A DNA stretch of 61,292 nucleotides from Geochorda sp036562495 (lineage in GTDB: Bacteria; Bacillota; Limnochordia; Limnochordales; Geochordaceae), in contig DATCKA010000061.1 in NCBI GenBank assembly GCA_036562495.1, positions 1 to 61,292 on the forward strand. The letters are read 5' to 3'. Positions 57,236 to 61,292 of this stretch are shown here, in pieces. Below the pieces are notes generated by a model. The model saw only the letters and a program-made list of their open reading frames with translations, did not search any database and was not told the origin of the DNA. Made by a program: the position numbers and the translations under genes. Positions within the stretch are counted from its first letter, which is position 1, and every line of letters starts with the position of its first letter.

Positions 57236-58092
57236 CACCCGTCGCGAAGCGCTCCGGCTTGGAGCATCCAGAGCAGCCAGGAGAGCACCCGCGCCTCCAT
57301 GGGTGGCGTCAGGCGATGCCCCAGGCCGGGATAGAGGACCAACTGCAGCCGCTCCGCCGCCTCGGGTCGCCGAGCGGCCATGGCACGGTAGAAGGCCCGG
57401 ACCTCTTCGGGGTCGACGACCGGGTCCCGTCCGCCGCCCACCAGCAGGACGGCACAATGCCGCAACCGCTCGGCCCGCTGGTCCAGTTGGCCCGGGTGGA
57501 GCAAGGGGGCGCGGGCCGGGTCCACCGGCCGCCCCAGCGCATCGGGCGGGCACCGCACCCCTGCCTCGGCCAGGACGTCGGCCACCGCCGGGGGGATGCG
57601 GCGCCATCCGGGCCCGCTCAACACCGCCGCCACCGCCACCGACCGCTCGTGCGCCGTCGCCTGCTCTCCGAGGCTCTCGGCCAGGCGGAGCGCGACCCAT
57701 CCTCCCGCCGAGACCCCCATCAACCCGATACGACCGGAGTCGACCCCTGGCACGCCCGCCAGCGCGTCCACCACCTGCCGGGCCCGCCGGAGGCCCTCCT
57801 CCAGCCAGGCCTCGAGGCGGCCGGCCAGGTCCTCCGGCCCCGCGGCACCAAGAGGATGCGTCCGCTCGAAGGTGGCCGCCACCGCGCCACCAGAGGCCAG
57901 CCGATACATGGCCCCATAGAGGGCGCCCGGCTCCTGGAAGAGGCCGGGCAGGAGCAACACGAGGGGCGAGCGGCGCCGAGCAGGCGATGGGCGTGCCACC
58001 ACCAGCCGCTCGCCGCCGGCCTCGACGGGTCGCAAGGTGACGGCGGGCCCCGCGACCCGCACGCCACCGGCGTCACGACGACGGAGCGTCAC
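57235..58092 (-). CDS. Alpha/beta hydrolase
   Basis: This 285-residue protein has the alpha/beta-hydrolase nucleophile elbow GLMGVSAGGWVAL (GxSxG), a likely acid Asp in GGGRDPVVDPEEV and the catalytic His in YPGLGHRLTPPM. It resembles dienelactone hydrolase or peptidase-type esterases. The substrate is unknown. Its start overlaps the stop of the upstream signalling gene by four bases, so it is co-translated with it. Confidence 0.85.
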   Translation of the reverse strand: MTLRRRDAGGVRVAGPAVTLRPVEAGGERLVVARPSPARRRSPLVLLLPGLFQEPGALYGAMYRLASGGAVAATFERTHPLGAAGPEDLAGRLEAWLEEGLRRARQVVDALAGVPGVDSGRIGLMGVSAGGWVALRLAESLGEQATAHERSVAVAAVLSGPGWRRIPPAVADVLAEAGVRCPPDALGRPVDPARAPLLHPGQLDQRAERLRHCAVLLVGGGRDPVVDPEEVRAFYRAMAARRPEAAERLQLVLYPGLGHRLTPPMEARVLSWLLWMLQAGALRDG

Positions 58093-60419
58093 CGCGACCC
58101 GCCCCCCTGGTCCTGCATGCGCCGGCGCTTCGCCTCGTACATGCGGACGTCGGCGGCCGCGACCAGCTCCGAGGGCCGGGTACCGTCCTCGGGGAAGCCG
58201 GCCACGCCCCAGCTGACCCCGGGCAGCGCCAGTCGGGTACCCTGCCAGTCGACGGTGGCCTCGCGGATGGCCCGCTCGAGCCGGGCGATGGCGGTCAGGG
58301 CGCCCTGGCGGTCGGTCTGTGGCATGATGATGGCAAACTCATCCCCGCCGTAGCGGGCCACGGTGTCGTAGCGCCGAGCGTTTTCGCGAAGGACGCGGGC
58401 CAGCGTCGCCAGCACGGCATCGCCGGCCAGGTGACCGAAGTTGTCGTTGACCTCCTTGAGGCGGTCGACGTCGCCCAGGGCCACCTGCAACCCATGTCCG
58501 AAGCGGGCGGCGCGGTCCACCTCGGCCTCGAGCCGCTCGTAGAAGTGACGGTGGTTGTAGAGTTGCGTAAGGCCGTCACGCACGGCCTCGCGGCGCGACT
58601 GCTCGTGCATCTGGGCCACCTCGACGGCGACGGCCGCCTGCTGGGCGATGGTGGCCAAGATCTGGACCTCTTCCACGCTGAACGCGTCGAGGCGACTGGA
58701 GTCGACGGTGAGCGTCCCGATCACCCGGGAACCGGCTACCATGGGCACGACCACCTCGCTGCGGGTGGTAGGCGGCCCGGGGTGATAGCGGGGCTCCCGG
58801 CTGACGTCGGGGACCAGCACCGGCAGGCCGTGCGTCGCAACCCACCCGTTGACGCCCTGCTCCTTGGTGAGCCGGAGCCCCTCGAGCCCGGCGAAGACCC
58901 CCGACGCCGCCACCAGCACCAGGTCATCCGACTGGCGGTCCACCAGGAAGAGGGCGCAATCCTTGAAGCCCAGCTCGGTCTGGATGATGCGCAGCACGTG
59001 CTGCAGCAGCGACGGCAGGTCGAGGATGTCGGGGAGGGCCTGGGCCAGTCGGTAGAGGGCCGCCAGCTGCTTGGTGTGAGCCGACGTGATGCGCCCCGCC
59101 TGGCGATCCGAGGGCGGCGGCACGACCCGGGCGCCCTCCAGGGCGGGCCACTCGCCGCTCGTCGCCTCCTGGGTCTCGTGCACCGGCTCCGCCGCTGGCA
59201 CGACTCCCTCAGCTGGCGCCGCGGCCTCGCCGCCCTCCTGTATCCAACCCCGCAACTGAAAGACGTAGGCCGCTCCCGCCGCCTCGTCCTCGGCCAGCGC
59301 CTGCGCGAGCGCCTCTACCACCCGCGGGTGGAACTGGGTGCCGGCGCAGCGTCGGAGCTCTGCCATGGCCTCCTCCAGGGGGGAGGCCTTGCGGTATGGA
59401 CGCCCCGTGGTCATGGTGTCGAAGGCGTCGGCCACCGAGATGATGGCAGCTCCCAGCGGGATCGCCTCCCCCTTGAGGCCGTCGGGGTAACCCCGCCCCG
59501 AGTACCACTCGTGATGATGCCGCACCAGCGGCACCAGCTCGGCCAGGGCCGGGTTGGCCCCGACGATCCGGGCCCCCAGCTCGGCGTGGGCCATCATCAC
59601 CGCTCGCTCTGCCGGATCCAGGGGCCCGGGCTTGCGCAGCACGGAGTCGGCGACGCCGATCTTGCCGACGTCATGGAGCAAGGCCGCCAGCTCCACCCGC
59701 TCGACCCACTCCGGTGACATGCCGAGTACCTCGGCGATGCGCCGGCTGTAGAAGGCCACCCGCTGGCTATGGCCACGAGCCGAAGGGTCCCTCGCATCGA
59801 TGGCTGCTACCAGGGATCGGATGCTCGAGAGGTAGAGCTCGCGTCCCTCCGAGGCCAGCGTCGCCCTGTCGCACGCCGCCGAGGCCATCTGGGCCAACAG
59901 CCCCGCCAGTCGGCCCCTCATGGCCTGCCGAAGCCCGCGGCCCGGTCGCACGCTCGCCACCAGGACGCCGATGAGGCGCGGCCCGCGCCCTACCATGGGG
60001 ACACCGATCAGTCGCCGTCCCGGCCACGAGGTGGGCCCATCCCCCGCGAGATCCTCGCCGCGGGCACCCACCGACACGGGCAACTCGATCGGGCGCGACT
60101 GCCTCAGGGCCTCGGCCAGGCGGCCGCCGTCGACCCCTTGCAACCAACGACGCACGGCCTCCGGCGAGACGCCCGAGCACGCCGCCACATCCCAGCGATC
60201 CTCCCGAGCGTCGAACGTGAGGACGGCCGCCGCCTGCGCGTGCAGGACGCCGACGGCCGCGTCGGCTGTGAGGCGGAGGACCGCCGCGGCATCGCAGGCG
60301 GCCGCGGCCTGCTGGCCGTACTGGGTCAGGCGATCCAGGCTGCGGGCCAGGCGCGGCTCGACGCCGGCCGGATGGTGCCCAAAGGCTGAAGCGCCCCTCC
60401 CGATGGACCGCGTCGCCAC
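58089..60419 (-). CDS. GAF-HD-GYP-GAF-GGDEF cyclic di-GMP protein
   Basis: This 776-residue cytosolic protein carries both turnover activities. An N-terminal GAF-like region (about 40-180) is followed by an HD-GYP phosphodiesterase (about 190-370) with ARGHSQRVAFYSRRIAEVLG, LLHDVGKIGVAD and HHEWYSGRGYPDGL. A second GAF domain follows (about 450-600), then GGDEF (691-695) with RRYD five residues upstream as an intact inhibitory site. Both catalytic motifs look complete, so net direction must depend on the GAF sensors. The GTG start follows GGGAGATCC. It lies 91 bp after the MarR gene on the same strand. Confidence 0.94.
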   Translation of the reverse strand: MATRSIGRGASAFGHHPAGVEPRLARSLDRLTQYGQQAAAACDAAAVLRLTADAAVGVLHAQAAAVLTFDAREDRWDVAACSGVSPEAVRRWLQGVDGGRLAEALRQSRPIELPVSVGARGEDLAGDGPTSWPGRRLIGVPMVGRGPRLIGVLVASVRPGRGLRQAMRGRLAGLLAQMASAACDRATLASEGRELYLSSIRSLVAAIDARDPSARGHSQRVAFYSRRIAEVLGMSPEWVERVELAALLHDVGKIGVADSVLRKPGPLDPAERAVMMAHAELGARIVGANPALAELVPLVRHHHEWYSGRGYPDGLKGEAIPLGAAIISVADAFDTMTTGRPYRKASPLEEAMAELRRCAGTQFHPRVVEALAQALAEDEAAGAAYVFQLRGWIQEGGEAAAPAEGVVPAAEPVHETQEATSGEWPALEGARVVPPPSDRQAGRITSAHTKQLAALYRLAQALPDILDLPSLLQHVLRIIQTELGFKDCALFLVDRQSDDLVLVAASGVFAGLEGLRLTKEQGVNGWVATHGLPVLVPDVSREPRYHPGPPTTRSEVVVPMVAGSRVIGTLTVDSSRLDAFSVEEVQILATIAQQAAVAVEVAQMHEQSRREAVRDGLTQLYNHRHFYERLEAEVDRAARFGHGLQVALGDVDRLKEVNDNFGHLAGDAVLATLARVLRENARRYDTVARYGGDEFAIIMPQTDRQGALTAIARLERAIREATVDWQGTRLALPGVSWGVAGFPEDGTRPSELVAAADVRMYEAKRRRMQDQGGGSR

Positions 60420-60446
60420 GGATCTCCCTTTCCAGCGCGCAGGAAG

Positions 60447-60486
60447 CCCTTACCGGATTAGGCAAGGGCCCTGGGAAATCCTTCCC
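60447..60486 (-). promoter_or_regulatory. Two hairpins in the leader of the cyclic di-GMP gene
   Basis: In the minus-strand transcript GGGAA/TTCCC (60473-60486) is followed by an 8-bp stem (60447-60454 with 60461-60468, one G-T pair) and a 6-nt loop. They lie between the MarR stop and the GTG at 60419. They could attenuate read-through from the marR gene. No T-run follows. Confidence 0.4.
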
Positions 60487-60510
60487 TTTCGTGCACCGCG
60501 GGAGGGGAGC

Positions 60511-61074
60511 TCAACGGCACTGCAACGGATTGCCGGTCAGGACGCGGTAGGCATCGATGAGCGGGCACTCCGGGGTGCTCTCGTCTCCACAGCGCAGGCA
60601 CAGCGCCTCGACCACCCCGGGGTCGTTGAGGCCCGCCGCTACGAAGGCCCGCAGGGAGCGCTCCAGCATCTCCTGCTCCTCCGGGGTCATGCGGCTGAGG
60701 ATCATCTCGAAGACCTGGGTGCGCCGGCGACGGATGGCCTCCACCGCCTGCTGGCCGGCCTCCGTCAGCGATATCTCCACCGAGCGCCGGTCGTCGGGTC
60801 GGTCGCGCCGCATGACGAGCCCCTTGCGCACCAGCCGGTCCACCAGCTTGGTGATGGCCGGCGGGCTCATGTGCAACCCCTCGGCCAGCTCGGCGGCCGA
60901 GCAGGCGCCGTGGCGCTGCAGGTACTTGAGACACTCCAGTTGGGAGACGGTGATGTCCGATCCGGCATCGGAGAGCGTCCGGGTGGTGACGACGTCGAAG
61001 ACGAGCTCCACGAAGAAGTCAGCCAGCATCTCCAACTGGAGGGGCCGTTGCGGCTCGAGGGTCAATCGCCACAT
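60511..61074 (-). CDS. MarR-family regulator with C-terminal cysteine cluster
   Basis: This 187-residue DNA-binding protein has a MarR winged helix: ITVSQLECLKYLQRHGACSAAELAEGLHMSPPAITKLVDRLVRKGLVMRRDRPDDRRSVEISLTEAG. Beyond the usual C-terminal helices it carries a tail with Cys159, Cys162, Cys170 and Cys186 (EALCLRCGDES, then PEC and LQC), and further Cys48 and Cys58. These could bind metal or form redox disulfides. An inverted repeat overlaps its promoter, consistent with autorepression, and a membrane-protein gene is divergent. The ligand is unknown. Confidence 0.92.
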   Translation of the reverse strand: MWRLTLEPQRPLQLEMLADFFVELVFDVVTTRTLSDAGSDITVSQLECLKYLQRHGACSAAELAEGLHMSPPAITKLVDRLVRKGLVMRRDRPDDRRSVEISLTEAGQQAVEAIRRRRTQVFEMILSRMTPEEQEMLERSLRAFVAAGLNDPGVVEALCLRCGDESTPECPLIDAYRVLTGNPLQCR

Positions 61075-61097
61075 GGACTCTGGCGACCCTTTCCCTA

Positions 61098-61123
61098 ATG
61101 TTAACCTGGTTAAAGGCTAACAT
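61098..61123. promoter_or_regulatory. Palindromic operator at the marR promoter
   Basis: A perfect 13-bp palindrome TTAACCTGGTTAA (61101-61113) sits inside a wider near-perfect repeat, ATGTTAACC (61098-61106) and GGCTAACAT (61115-61123). It lies 25-50 bp before the marR start. Its A/T content stands out in this GC-rich DNA. Confidence 0.65.
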
Positions 61124-61143
61124 CCGGTCTGGCCTCGTGTCAA
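61119..61143 (-). promoter_or_regulatory. Promoter of the marR gene
   Basis: The minus strand has TTGACA (61138-61143) and, 18-19 bp on, a weak TAGCCT-like -10 that merges with the operator. Repressor bound at the operator would block this promoter at its start point. Confidence 0.4.
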
Positions 61144-61164
61144 GGCGGCCCCTAGGACTATAAT
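61137..61164 (+). promoter_or_regulatory. Promoter of the divergent membrane-protein gene
   Basis: GTGTCA (61137-61142) and a perfect TATAAT (61159-61164) are 16 bp apart. The -35 overlaps the -35 of the opposite-strand marR promoter, so both may be controlled together. Confidence 0.6.
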
Positions 61165-61193
61165 GGGAAGATGACGGTAGGAGGGAGTCGGCC

Positions 61194-61292
61194 GTGGCCA
61201 GACAGTCACCTTCGTCGCGCACCTCTTCGTCCAGCTTGCCGCTCGGCTACGTGCTGGGCGTCGTAGCGGCGCTGAGCCTGCTGGGATTCCTG
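61194..61292 (+). CDS. Start of a membrane protein, cut by the window edge
   Basis: Thirty-three codons are visible. The GTG at 61194 follows AGGAGGGAG by seven bases and a TATAAT promoter. The product begins with a Ser/Arg-rich tail and a hydrophobic helix, LPLGYVLGVVAALSLLGFL. Divergence from marR suggests a transporter or membrane-fusion protein under its control, but the family cannot be judged from this piece. Confidence 0.6.
   Translation, partial: MARQSPSSRTSSSSLPLGYVLGVVAALSLLGFL

Noticed and set aside
60420..60510. A cyclic di-GMP riboswitch before the GAF-HD-GYP-GAF-GGDEF gene
   Set aside because: The leader has two hairpins and scattered bases reminiscent of class I (CCTAA, GGTAAGG), but lacks the conserved CGCAAAGC core and the expected three-way junction.
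1..61292. tRNA, rRNA, CRISPR arrays, insertion sequences or prophage genes
   Set aside because: No cloverleaf with CCA-type end, no regularly spaced repeats, and no transposase, integrase or phage structural motif were seen on either strand.

Overview
This 61 kb window is very GC-rich and densely packed, with about 60 protein-coding genes on both strands. No rRNA, tRNA, CRISPR array or insertion sequence was recognised. The gene content suggests a high-GC, deep-branching member of the Bacillota. A Spo0E-like phosphatase and a GerM-domain protein point to a sporulation-capable lineage. Several exported beta-rich proteins, a TraF/PorV-like protein ending in Phe and an usher-like protein point to an outer membrane. 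That combination fits a diderm Bacillota group such as Limnochordia; this placement is inference from content, not from a marker gene.

Layout. 1-3.6 kb: an HpcH/HpaI aldolase, a dihydrodipicolinate-reductase-like dehydrogenase, a secreted beta-rich protein and a Spo0E-like protein. 3.7-10.5 kb: a TraF/PorV-like protein, a membrane GAF-GGDEF cyclase, a YwfO-type HD phosphohydrolase, a rhomboid protease and an FmdB zinc ribbon. 10.4-14 kb: a fibronectin-type lipoprotein, an HD hydrolase, an SDR and an inositol-monophosphatase-family enzyme. 14.2-18.9 kb: the most unusual block, two small exported paralogous subunits, a PapD/DUF916-like Ig-fold protein and an 890-residue usher-like protein, behind a promoter and a structured leader. 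19-27.7 kb: metabolic genes (ornithine cyclodeaminase family, aminotransferase, alcohol dehydrogenase family, FAH hydrolase, F420 ligase CofE, IlvD, radical SAM protein, ThyX). 27.8-31.9 kb: Dxr and a convergent HtpX-PspAB / PspA-PspAA envelope-stress module. 32-38.7 kb: SufB with a Rieske ferredoxin, MurB, and the cytochrome c maturation genes ccmF, ccmH and a CcmG-like thioredoxin fused to a propeller-like domain.

38.8-49.5 kb: a secreted protein, a hypothetical protein, an MFS transporter, a RibD-C reductase, an orphan solute-binding protein, a HAD phosphatase and a complete branched-chain amino acid ABC transporter (substrate-binding protein, LivH, LivM, LivG, LivF). 49.4-53.8 kb: a heterodimeric ABC exporter and the GerM-domain protein. 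54-60.4 kb: a second GAF-GGDEF cyclase coupled to a thermonuclease-family protein, an adenosine-specific kinase, a DUF429 protein, an alpha/beta hydrolase and a GAF-HD-GYP-GAF-GGDEF protein. 60.5 kb to the end: a cysteine-rich MarR regulator with a palindromic operator, divergent from a membrane-protein gene cut by the window edge.

How the genes work together: three proteins with intact GGDEF active and inhibitory sites, one also carrying HD-GYP, indicate active cyclic di-GMP signalling. The usher-like block, the Psp module, the rhomboid and HtpX proteases and the putative outer-membrane proteins all concern the envelope. Many same-strand genes are translationally coupled through 4-nt start/stop overlaps (ATGA, GTGA, TTGA and probably CTGA), and several convergent genes overlap at their 3' ends.
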